Shown here in pieces: positions 14,478 through 23,042 of a stretch of 64,000 nucleotides of DNA. A model generated the notes under the pieces. That model saw only the letters and a program-made list of their open reading frames with translations. It ran no database searches and was not told where the DNA came from. Within the stretch, counting starts at the first letter, position 1, and every line of letters begins with the position of its first letter. Source of the stretch: an uncultured Flavobacterium sp. (GTDB lineage Bacteria > Bacteroidota > Bacteroidia > Flavobacteriales > Flavobacteriaceae); assembly GCF_963422545.1 (NCBI RefSeq), contig NZ_OY730239.1:62001-126000 (forward strand), in the 5' to 3' direction. Both the position numbers and the translations under genes were made by a program.

Positions 14478-17400
14478 TTAGTTTAAGAAGTTCATTACTT
14501 TGAATGATTTTGTTTTTCCTGCTTTGTCTGTTACAACTACCAAGAACAATTGTTTTGTTGAAAAACTTTGATCTTGTAGCAGAATTTCTCTATTATTTTG
14601 AACATTTTTATGACTTACTAAAGTTTGTCCAAGTATGTTAAATACATCTACCTGAGCTATATCTTCGGTGTCATTTGAAACTGATAATGCATTGTTTTTG
14701 AAATACGCTATCGTTGCACTGCTTTTTGAAGAAATATCACCAAGCGCTAATGTTTTTGCTGCTGACTGCGAAGCAAAATAAGCGGCATACGCTTTAGATA
14801 ATTCAGATGAATTACCACAAGAAGATGCATCCCAGTTTACAGACCAAGTCATTAAACCTCTTAAAGAAGGATATGGTCCGCCTGGCTGCATAGTGTATGT
14901 TCTTCCTGAAAAAGTGGTTCCGGTTCTTAAATAATTCATAGCACTAATTCCTTCTGTCGGCGTTAAATAACCGCTACCTGCTGCACTTGGACAAGCTGGT
15001 AATGCAATAAGAACTTTTGAGGCTGGTAAACCATCAAAATGCATTCCTGTTGTGGCAATGTTATATCCTTTTATCACCATATCAGTTAGGGCTGTTACCA
15101 TGTTTGCTTTCTTAGCTGAACCATAATATTGACCATCTAATCCGTTTTCTCCTCCTGTATTATACAATTGTACGGCTAACAAATCCAATTCATTACGCAA
15201 GTTTTGAATGATTGGCAGGAAGGAACCAAAAGTATCTGTATAGGTAGAATATCCTCCTTGTACGTATTGTGTTTCTGGAGCTGCAGTTAATAAAAATCCA
15301 GGGCCATAGTAAGCTTTTAACTCTTTGCAAGCATCTACTATGTTTTTTAATCTTGGATAAGCTGAAATACCTGCATAAGAAATATCTCTTAAACCTCCTG
15401 CACTAAAATTCATCGATCCGCCTTCAAAATCCAAATCAACTCCATCAAATTGATACTCGTCAATAATTGCTTTTAGACCATTAACAAAAATATTTTTTTG
15501 AGTTACATTGTCTAAAACAACATGCCCATTTTGACCTCCGATAGAGACAATAACAGGAACGCCGCTATCTCTTAAGGATTTTATATCATTTTTCAACAAT
15601 TGCTTATTGAAAACACCATTAGTCAAATATCTATTGTCATTTGTAGTTAATACTGGTGTATAACCATCACGATTAACTGTTTCTACAAAAGAATAATCAA
15701 CTACGTTAAACTTACTTCCTACTATTTGAGAAAAATATAAAAATGGAGCAGAAGTATTTTCCCAAGAATGTGCATATCCTAAAATAATTTTAGATGGAAG
15801 TGCAATGAATCTATTAGTGCTCACTGGAGCAATTTTAATTGTATTGTTTAATGTAGTTACAGCAGATTTATTATCGGTTGCTTTGATTACAACTGGATAA
15901 TCCTGATAAGCAGATGGTGTAAAATTATACGTATAGGTATTATTTGTACCTGCTGTCATATTAAATGTACCTCCATTTATTGTAATAGTAACACCTGAAA
16001 CTGATCCGTCACTATCTACAGCTGTAACTGAAATTGGCACAACTTGGAAAGTACTTTGGTTTACAGTGGTATTCGATGGTGAATTCCAAGTAATTACAGG
16101 TAATGTATTTGGGCAGTTTGCACCTGAACAACTTAATGTAAAACTATATGTTTTTGAATCTGTTGTTCCATTTGATGCAGTAGCCGTAACGGTTAGCGTA
16201 TGACTAAGCGAAAACTGATTTGCTACTGGTGTCCAAATCGCTGTATAAGTTCCCGAAGAATTGGTAGCACTTAAGCTTTGTCCATCTAAACTAAATACAA
16301 CAGATGAGATTGTAGTGGCATCAGCGGCACTTAACCCTACACTTGCAACAAAATTAATTGATGATCCTAAATTTATAGCAATCGCCGAAGCTGTTGGTGC
16401 TGTAATGGTAACTACTGGCTTAGTCGCAACCACCGCTTGTCTATTAAAATCATAAACCGTTGGAGTTGTTGGAACTGCAAAGTTGGCTAAGTTATTTGGA
16501 TAATAAGTCACTTCCCCATTTTCCCATGTATTTAATTTCAAACTTAAAATTTGTGTATAACCTGCTACAACTGAATTATCGAAAGTATAATTTCCTGATG
16601 CATCTGTTGTTGCCAAAACACTTTTCCAGTTATGAGTACTATCTGTCCATGGCACAATCAATTCTACTTTTGCACCAGCAACCGGAGTTGTTCCGTTTTT
16701 AACTGTTCCGCTAATTAAGTTTGCTTGAACTTGTGCTAATTTTGCTGTAGAACTTGTATTAAAGTTATAAACTGTTGGGTTTGCAGGAACTGCAAAGTTT
16801 GCCAGATTATTTGGATAATAAGTTACTTCTCCGTTTTCCCAAGTATTCAGTTTTAAACTTGAAATGGTCGTGTATCCTGCTAAAGCAGAATTTGCATAAC
16901 TAAAATTTCCTGAAGCATCTGTTGTTGCAATGATGTTTATATAAGGATGTGCATTATCTGTCCAAGGTAAAATTAATTCTACTTTAGCACCTGCTACAGG
17001 AGTTGATCCGCTTTTTACGGTTCCACTAATTAAAGTTCCGCTAGAAACATTTTGCGTGAAGTTTAATGTTTTATTAGCGTTTATTGCTGTATAAACTGTT
17101 GATGCGGGACTAAAAGTTAATCCTGTTTTTGCAGCCGAAACGATATAATCTGATCCTGCAACTAAATTTGCTACACTATAATTTCCTGAAGCATCTGAAA
17201 CTGCTGTTAAAGTTGTAGTTCCTGAAGTCGCTGAAACTGTTACGCCAGCTACTGCTGTTGTTCCGTTTTTAGTCGTTCCGCTTACTGTGTAATATACTGG
17301 TGTAACAACTTGTGTAAAGTTTAGTGTTTGATTTGAACTTATCGCATTATAAACTGTAGAAGCCGGTGTAAAAGTCAAACCTGTTTTTGCAGCTGTTACA

Positions 17401-20306
17401 GTATAATTTGATCCTGCAACCAAATTTGCTACACTATAATTTCCTGAAGCATCTGAAACCGCTGTTAAAGTCGTAGTTCCTGAAGTCGCTGAAACTGTTA
17501 CGCCAGCAACTGGTGTTGCTCCGTTTAGAACCGTTCCGCTTACTGTATAATACGTTGGTGTAACAACAGTCTGTGTAAAACTTAATGTTTTATTTGAACT
17601 TATTGCATTGTAAACGGTTGAAGCTGGTGTGAAAGTCAAACCTGTTTTTGCAGCTGTAACTGTATAGTTTGATCCTGCAACCAGATTAGTAACACTATAA
17701 TTTCCTGAAGCGTCTGAAACTGCCGTTAAAGTTGTTGTTCCTGTAACTGCCGAAACTGTGACACCAGAAACCGGTGTTGATCCGTTTAAAACTGTTCCGC
17801 TTACTGTATAATACGTTGGTGTTACTACGCTTGTATTAAAATCATAAACTGTAGGATTTGCAGGAACTGCAAAGTTCGCCAAATTCGATGGTAAATAAAC
17901 TACCTCGCCATTATCCCAAGTATTTAGTTTTAAACTTGAAACAGTAGTGTATCCTGCTAAAACAGCGTTATCAAAACTGTATTTTCCTTGTGCATCTGTA
18001 ATGGCAAGCTTACTTAAATAAGGATGTGCATTATCTGTCCAAGGTAAAATCAATTCTACTTTTGCACCTGATACCAGATTTGCTCCATTTTTAACTGTTC
18101 CACTAATTTTACTTGCTCCAATTACAATAACATCCTGAGAGAAGTTCAATGTTTTATTGGCAATTAAATTAGTGTAAACTGTTGAAGCCGGCGTATACGT
18201 TTGCCCTGTTAAAGCCGCAGTCACTGTATAATTACCACCCGAAGGTAAACTCAATGAATAAACTCCGCTTGCATTTGTAACTGCCGTGAAATTTCCTCCT
18301 GTTGAAGTTGCAGTAACTGTAACACCCGAAACCGGAGTTGTATTATTCAAAATAGTTCCGCTTACTGTATAATATACAATTGGCGCACCTTGAGCAAAAT
18401 TCAACGTTTGATTTGCACTTATTGCATTATAAACTGTAGAAACGGGAGTATAAGAGAATCCTGTTTTAGCAGCTGTAACTGTAAAATTAAGACCTGCTGT
18501 TAAACCTGCAACGCTATAAACTCCGCTTGCGTTAGAAACTGCTGTTAAAACTGTTGCTCCTGAAGTAGCTGTGACAGTAACACCAGAAACCGGAGTTGAT
18601 GATGCGTCAAGAACTGTTCCGCTTACTGTATAGGTAGGTTGAGTTCCATTAATAACAACAGCTGTTTGATTAACTGTAACATTTGTTAAAGTTACCGGAG
18701 TAAAAGTATAAGAAGCTTTTAAAGCTGTAAGTGTATAATTTTGTCCTGAAGTTAAATTGTTGAATGTAAAATTGCCTCCTGTCGAAACTACAGTTTGCAA
18801 TACTGCATTACTTGCATCACGCAATTCAACGGTAACATCTGTAACTAAAGCTGCTCCGTTTTTTACAGATCCTGCAATACTTACTGTTCCCGGAACGATG
18901 CTCCCAAATGAAGTGTCAACCTGAGTTAATAATGAATTTGGAATTGAACCTCTTGTATCCTGAGATAATTCCCAAACCATTCCTCCGGCAAGGTTTTTCG
19001 ATTTGATATATTGTACTTTTAAATCCATTGATTGTTTATCTTCATAAGAGATAAACTGTTTTAAAGTAGCATTGTATAAATAAGGAACTTTTGTTGTGTT
19101 ATCAAAATATCGTACCCATCCTGCAGCTGCCGCAGATGGCGTAACTAACATTGTATTTGGATCTAAATAGGCATTTGAATTGGTAACCGGATTTCCGACT
19201 AAACCGCAAATCTCGATACTTCCTGATTTTTCGCAAGCTGCCGGACCATCCCAAGTTCCTGTTGGATTTTGCGGATTTGTACATCCTGCAACAACATCTC
19301 TTGGTGCTGAAACGAATAATCCAGGTAAGTTTGGATTGGTTCCGTTATTGGCAACGTGATCAAATTTTTTCCCGTAAAAAGGCAATCCCATGATTAATTT
19401 ATTCGCAGGAAAACCAACAACATTCAGATATTGACTGGTCAATTCATCCAGTGATTCTGATTGAGTTGCGCCATATAGCGGATCATTTGTGTTTCCACTA
19501 GCATATAAAGGAGCATTGTAACATGTTTTATCATACCAGTTTCCACCAAAATCATATCCAAAATAAGTGATATAATCACAATAAGTCGAAATGTCTTCTG
19601 TCATTCCGTATTGTGCTCTTGTGTTTGGTCCAATATATTGGGATGCAACTTTACGAACATTATTTCCGGCAGCAATAGAGATTAATTTATTTGGCATTGC
19701 CTGACGCATTGCTTTCAATAAATACACTAAATTTTTGTTGTCGTCCGGGCTGTACTTTTGTGGAGGAATTGGTGCTCCGTTAATCACTTCAGTACCGTCT
19801 GTTCCTCCAGAAAGAGGATACTCCCAGTCAATGTCAAACCCATCAATAAATGGATATTTGGTAATAAAGTTTGCCATATCTGCAGCTAAAGCAGCTCTTG
19901 CTACGGGACTTGCAGCAATTGGAGAAAGATCCTGACCTTTAGTCCATCCTCCAACAGAAATTAAAATTTTTAAATGCGGATACTTTTCCTTGAGTTTCAT
20001 CAAGTCATAAAAGTTTCCTTTTACCGGAGCGTCCCATGGGATTCCGCCTTCTGTATGTTCAAAATCCGCATAAGAATCTAAACATAGTAACTTCGTATTC
20101 TCCGGATGGGCAGCATCAAAAGTTGTCCCATAAAAAGAATAGTTCAAATGCGTCAATTTACTTCCATCTATCTTCGGGACATTGAAATCCCGGCCATAAA
20201 TAGCCCATTGCGCATAATACCCTACTACCTTTTTACCGTGAGCTGGTTGGGCTAACGCGAGTAAGGGAAACAGTAACAAAAAAAGTAATCTGTAATAATG
20301 TTTCAT
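14478..20306 (-). CDS. chiA: Giant two-domain GH18 chitinase with nine linker modules, T9SS cargo
   Basis: 1942 residues from the ATG at 20304-20306 (MKHYYRLLFLLLFPLLALAQ, a signal peptide). The N-terminal GH18 domain (about 20-460) has the catalytic motif DGFDIDWE with Glu162. Nine tandem CnaB/carboxypeptidase-regulatory-like modules (about 465-1290) follow in the order A-A-A-B-A-A-A-B-B, then two Ig-like domains (about 1295-1500). A second GH18 domain has DGVDLDFE near residue 1620. The C-terminus (FNILGQTLVSHKN onward) is a type IX sorting domain. F. johnsoniae ChiA has the same two-catalytic-domain plan, exo- plus endo-acting; this one is longer (about 1580 residues there). Last gene of the susC-to-chiA series. 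Confidence 0.93.
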   Translation of the reverse strand: MKHYYRLLFLLLFPLLALAQPAHGKKVVGYYAQWAIYGRDFNVPKIDGSKLTHLNYSFYGTTFDAAHPENTKLLCLDSYADFEHTEGGIPWDAPVKGNFYDLMKLKEKYPHLKILISVGGWTKGQDLSPIAASPVARAALAADMANFITKYPFIDGFDIDWEYPLSGGTDGTEVINGAPIPPQKYSPDDNKNLVYLLKAMRQAMPNKLISIAAGNNVRKVASQYIGPNTRAQYGMTEDISTYCDYITYFGYDFGGNWYDKTCYNAPLYASGNTNDPLYGATQSESLDELTSQYLNVVGFPANKLIMGLPFYGKKFDHVANNGTNPNLPGLFVSAPRDVVAGCTNPQNPTGTWDGPAACEKSGSIEICGLVGNPVTNSNAYLDPNTMLVTPSAAAAGWVRYFDNTTKVPYLYNATLKQFISYEDKQSMDLKVQYIKSKNLAGGMVWELSQDTRGSIPNSLLTQVDTSFGSIVPGTVSIAGSVKNGAALVTDVTVELRDASNAVLQTVVSTGGNFTFNNLTSGQNYTLTALKASYTFTPVTLTNVTVNQTAVVINGTQPTYTVSGTVLDASSTPVSGVTVTATSGATVLTAVSNASGVYSVAGLTAGLNFTVTAAKTGFSYTPVSTVYNAISANQTLNFAQGAPIVYYTVSGTILNNTTPVSGVTVTATSTGGNFTAVTNASGVYSLSLPSGGNYTVTAALTGQTYTPASTVYTNLIANKTLNFSQDVIVIGASKISGTVKNGANLVSGAKVELILPWTDNAHPYLSKLAITDAQGKYSFDNAVLAGYTTVSSLKLNTWDNGEVVYLPSNLANFAVPANPTVYDFNTSVVTPTYYTVSGTVLNGSTPVSGVTVSAVTGTTTLTAVSDASGNYSVTNLVAGSNYTVTAAKTGLTFTPASTVYNAISSNKTLSFTQTVVTPTYYTVSGTVLNGATPVAGVTVSATSGTTTLTAVSDASGNYSVANLVAGSNYTVTAAKTGLTFTPASTVYNAISSNQTLNFTQVVTPVYYTVSGTTKNGTTAVAGVTVSATSGTTTLTAVSDASGNYSVANLVAGSDYIVSAAKTGLTFSPASTVYTAINANKTLNFTQNVSSGTLISGTVKSGSTPVAGAKVELILPWTDNAHPYINIIATTDASGNFSYANSALAGYTTISSLKLNTWENGEVTYYPNNLANFAVPANPTVYNFNTSSTAKLAQVQANLISGTVKNGTTPVAGAKVELIVPWTDSTHNWKSVLATTDASGNYTFDNSVVAGYTQILSLKLNTWENGEVTYYPNNLANFAVPTTPTVYDFNRQAVVATKPVVTITAPTASAIAINLGSSINFVASVGLSAADATTISSVVFSLDGQSLSATNSSGTYTAIWTPVANQFSLSHTLTVTATASNGTTDSKTYSFTLSCSGANCPNTLPVITWNSPSNTTVNQSTFQVVPISVTAVDSDGSVSGVTITINGGTFNMTAGTNNTYTYNFTPSAYQDYPVVIKATDNKSAVTTLNNTIKIAPVSTNRFIALPSKIILGYAHSWENTSAPFLYFSQIVGSKFNVVDYSFVETVNRDGYTPVLTTNDNRYLTNGVFNKQLLKNDIKSLRDSGVPVIVSIGGQNGHVVLDNVTQKNIFVNGLKAIIDEYQFDGVDLDFEGGSMNFSAGGLRDISYAGISAYPRLKNIVDACKELKAYYGPGFLLTAAPETQYVQGGYSTYTDTFGSFLPIIQNLRNELDLLAVQLYNTGGENGLDGQYYGSAKKANMVTALTDMVIKGYNIATTGMHFDGLPASKVLIALPACPSAAGSGYLTPTEGISAMNYLRTGTTFSGRTYTMQPGGPYPSLRGLMTWSVNWDASSCGNSSELSKAYAAYFASQSAAKTLALGDISSKSSATIAYFKNNALSVSNDTEDIAQVDVFNILGQTLVSHKNVQNNREILLQDQSFSTKQLFLVVVTDKAGKTKSFKVMNFLN
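16430..18890 (-). repeat. Coding tandem repeats inside chiA
   Basis: Nine units of about 85-100 codons. Six type-A units carry YTVSGTVLNGxTPVxGVTV and end TVYNAISxNxTLNFTQ. Three type-B units carry AKVELILPWTDNAHPY, SLKLNTWENGEVTYYPNNLA and NFAVPANPTVYDFN. Type-A units at about 17.03-17.82 kb are nearly identical at DNA level, suggesting recent duplication or gene conversion. Confidence 0.85.
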
Positions 20307-20720
20307 AATTAAATTAATATTGGTTAATAAAAAGAAATATTCCAATCACAATAAATTACATACCGCAACTCTGTATATAAAATGCAACAATTGGGATTCA
20401 ACTAATTGCAAATAAAAAATTGCAATCAACTGGAAATTAATTCATATTACTTTTAAAAATAAATATTACTATTACTGATTTTATCCATAATCATTTATTG
20501 AATAGTAGTGATTGATATTTATTTAATTTTTTAAAAATTACTCTAAATACAAAAGATAAATTTGGGGTTCATCAATTTTTAGTACTTTACTTGTTTGTCA
20601 TGTTTGTTATTCTATTCTGCTTATTTGGTTTTAAATGTTACTATTTGGTTTCTATAATTCTTATATTTATATTCATTTTAACAGGTTTTTATAGCATTTT
20701 TTATCTGTCTTACCATAATT

Positions 20721-20751
20721 ATCTCTACTGGAAATTTCCCAGTAGAGATAA
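20721..20751. repeat. Palindrome downstream of the GH20 gene
   Basis: ATCTCTACTGG and CCAGTAGAGAT flank a short AAATTTC-type loop. No T tract follows on the minus strand, so it is not a classic terminator; it may be an RNA-processing or operator site. The rest of the 508-bp gap 20307-20814 is AT-rich and shows only a weak chiA promoter-like box (TATCTTTTG on the minus strand near 20552). Confidence 0.6.
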
Positions 20752-20814
20752 AAAAATCACTAAATAATCACGGTAACTTAAACTTACTAAACACTAATTC
20801 AAACCAAACTTTCT

Positions 20815-22881
20815 CTATATTAATTTTTTAAGACTCGCATATACTGATAACTCAACATCTGCATGATCTTTTGTATTACATTGCTCTATTAAATTCTTTA
20901 AATCATCTGCTTTTAACGTTGATTTATTATCTAAAACAAGTAATAATTCTTGTGATGCATCATTTAATTTTTTAGACAAAGGCAAGATTGGCTGTACTAA
21001 AGGCGCATTTTCACTTAACTCGATTAATCCTTTATTTACAGCAATCCATTTATTAAAAAATGCAGTAACTTTTGCTTTATTCTCTGGTGTTTTACTCGCT
21101 AAATACTGATTAACAGCGTCATCAAAAGCTAAAGATTCTTTAGCATCCGGTCCGCAGGCATCGGCAAAAAGTGTAAACGGAGAATACATTTGATATTCAG
21201 TTCCGCCTTTGTTACGCGTATATCCTTTTAATGGTTCACAAACATTTGCAAATTCATTTAATGATTTTATGTTTTGGTTGTTTGAGATATTTCTCAAGAT
21301 AACCGCTTTGTTACGAATGTGTGTTAATCCTAATTCTTCTAATCTAAAAGATACTACATCAAGACGTTTGCGCATACTTGCCAAATCTGTAACATCCTCA
21401 GCTGACCAAAGTCTCTCGGCAATTGCCGCTGTTCTTGGCCAAAGTCTTGAATCTATTGTTGTTGATGTTGTAAGTTCTGTCCACATTGTTGCTTCTCCAC
21501 CTAAAATTCTTGCTTTTTCTTCGGCAGTTAAATCAGCTCCTTTTGGCATTGGATCGTTTAAATAATGACTTGCAACAGGATACATTAAATCGATATAATA
21601 TCCGTTTGATAAAACTGTTTTATATCCTTTTTTTACGGCATTGATTAAAGATTGTCCGGCAACCATTCCTTCATTTGGACCTCTCCAGGAATGTATAATA
21701 GCATCTTTTGACATGTTTTTAGTCAAAATCTCTTCCCATCCCATTAATTGTTTCCCGTGTTTTTTAAGCATTGGAACTAATTGCATGGTAAAATAAGTTT
21801 GTAACTCATGATTGTTAGCTAACTTATTTTTCTTCATGAACTCTTGAATTTTCGGGTTTGAATCCCAATCTTTTCCTTCATTTTCATCTCCTCCGATATG
21901 AAAATAAGCTCCCGGAAACAGGGGACAAACCTCATCAAAAATTTCACTTAATAATTGATATGTTTTAGGATTTGAAGGATCTAATGTTGGTGAAAAAATA
22001 CCCGCATTTCTTTCAATTCCATAGGTAGCAATTGCTGTACCTTGAATATTTTTTTCAGAAGTTCCTCCTGTCAATGTAATCACTTTACTTCCAATTTCCG
22101 GATAAGCCGTTAAAATTGCAGATCCATGACCAGGAACATCTATTTCAGGAACTACTAAAATACCGCGCTCATCAGCATACTTTACGATATTTTTAATTTC
22201 CTCTTGTGTGTAATACATTCCATCCGAAGCTAATTCTATTAGTTTTGGATGTTTTTTCATTTCAATTCTCCAACCTTGATCGTCAACTAAATGCCAATGA
22301 AAAACATTCATTTTCATAGCAGCCAATCCGTCAATGTTTCTTTTGATAACATCAATTGGCTGAAAATGTCTTGAAACATCAATCATTAAACCTCTCCAGG
22401 TAAATCTTGGAAAATCGGAAACTTGTGAGATCGGAAAAGAAAATGTGTTATTGTTATTCTGCAACATTTGCAATAACGTTTCAAGACCGTGTAAAGCTCC
22501 TAAATCGCTTGTTGCATTTATCGTAATTTGATTCTGTTTAATGTCTAAATGATAACTTTCATCTTCATATAAACCAATTTTTCCGCTTTTAGTACAGTTA
22601 ATCTGAAGCTCTGCTGTTGGAACTTCATTTAATTTTGTAATAAAACCTTGTTGAAAAAAAATACCAGTTCTACCGTCTAAGCGACGCAAAAAGCGAGTTA
22701 CTCCACCAAAAATTCGGGGATTAGGATTTCCGGTAATGTTTACTTTAAAATCTTTATTTAAAGCAAAATTCCCATCGTTTACAACAACACTTTGAGGCCA
22801 CGGCATAAGATTTAGCTGCTCTTTTTGAATTTGAGCACTAGAGGTCACACCTGCTAATAGTAGGACTAATAAATATTTCAT
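20815..22881 (-). CDS. GH20 beta-N-acetylhexosaminidase
   Basis: 688 residues from the ATG at 22879-22881 (MKYLLVLLLAGVTSSAQ, a signal peptide). An N-terminal GH20b domain (about 20-155) precedes the TIM barrel, starting RGLMIDVSRHF (163-173), with VDDQGWRIE (199-207) and the catalytic HIGGDENEGKD, whose D332-E333 pair is the substrate-assisted catalytic pair. A C-terminal helical segment of about 150 residues (from ~540) is an added region. It releases GlcNAc from chitooligosaccharides, probably in the periplasm. It lies between the deaminase fusion and chiA on the same strand, with a perfect palindrome in its leader. Confidence 0.94.
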   Translation of the reverse strand: MKYLLVLLLAGVTSSAQIQKEQLNLMPWPQSVVVNDGNFALNKDFKVNITGNPNPRIFGGVTRFLRRLDGRTGIFFQQGFITKLNEVPTAELQINCTKSGKIGLYEDESYHLDIKQNQITINATSDLGALHGLETLLQMLQNNNNTFSFPISQVSDFPRFTWRGLMIDVSRHFQPIDVIKRNIDGLAAMKMNVFHWHLVDDQGWRIEMKKHPKLIELASDGMYYTQEEIKNIVKYADERGILVVPEIDVPGHGSAILTAYPEIGSKVITLTGGTSEKNIQGTAIATYGIERNAGIFSPTLDPSNPKTYQLLSEIFDEVCPLFPGAYFHIGGDENEGKDWDSNPKIQEFMKKNKLANNHELQTYFTMQLVPMLKKHGKQLMGWEEILTKNMSKDAIIHSWRGPNEGMVAGQSLINAVKKGYKTVLSNGYYIDLMYPVASHYLNDPMPKGADLTAEEKARILGGEATMWTELTTSTTIDSRLWPRTAAIAERLWSAEDVTDLASMRKRLDVVSFRLEELGLTHIRNKAVILRNISNNQNIKSLNEFANVCEPLKGYTRNKGGTEYQMYSPFTLFADACGPDAKESLAFDDAVNQYLASKTPENKAKVTAFFNKWIAVNKGLIELSENAPLVQPILPLSKKLNDASQELLLVLDNKSTLKADDLKNLIEQCNTKDHADVELSVYASLKKLI

Positions 22882-22900
22882 TTTTAATGTTTTTGAAAAG

Positions 22901-22920
22901 ATGTTATCCTGAGATAACAT
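22901..22920. promoter_or_regulatory. Perfect 8-4-8 palindrome in the GH20 leader
   Basis: ATGTTATC, CTGA, GATAACAT lies about 20 bases before the GH20 start codon in the 161-bp gap behind the deaminase fusion. It could be an operator or an mRNA hairpin; the sequence does not decide. Confidence 0.55.
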
Positions 22921-23042
22921 TAATAATAGATAATAGAAACAAAACTCAGAATGATCTCTCTATTGAACCTCACAAATCGCTATGAAATCAATCTGAATTT
23001 TGAATTTGATTCGCTCCAAAAACCGAATCTTAAAAAACAACT

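Noticed and set aside
16430..18890. Possible CRISPR-like or satellite array
   Set aside because: The ~260-300-bp periodicity is in-frame protein-domain repetition in chiA, without short identical repeats and unique spacers.
20721..20751. Rho-independent terminator for GH20
   Set aside because: The palindrome is strong, but a T tract does not follow on the minus strand; listed as a palindrome only.
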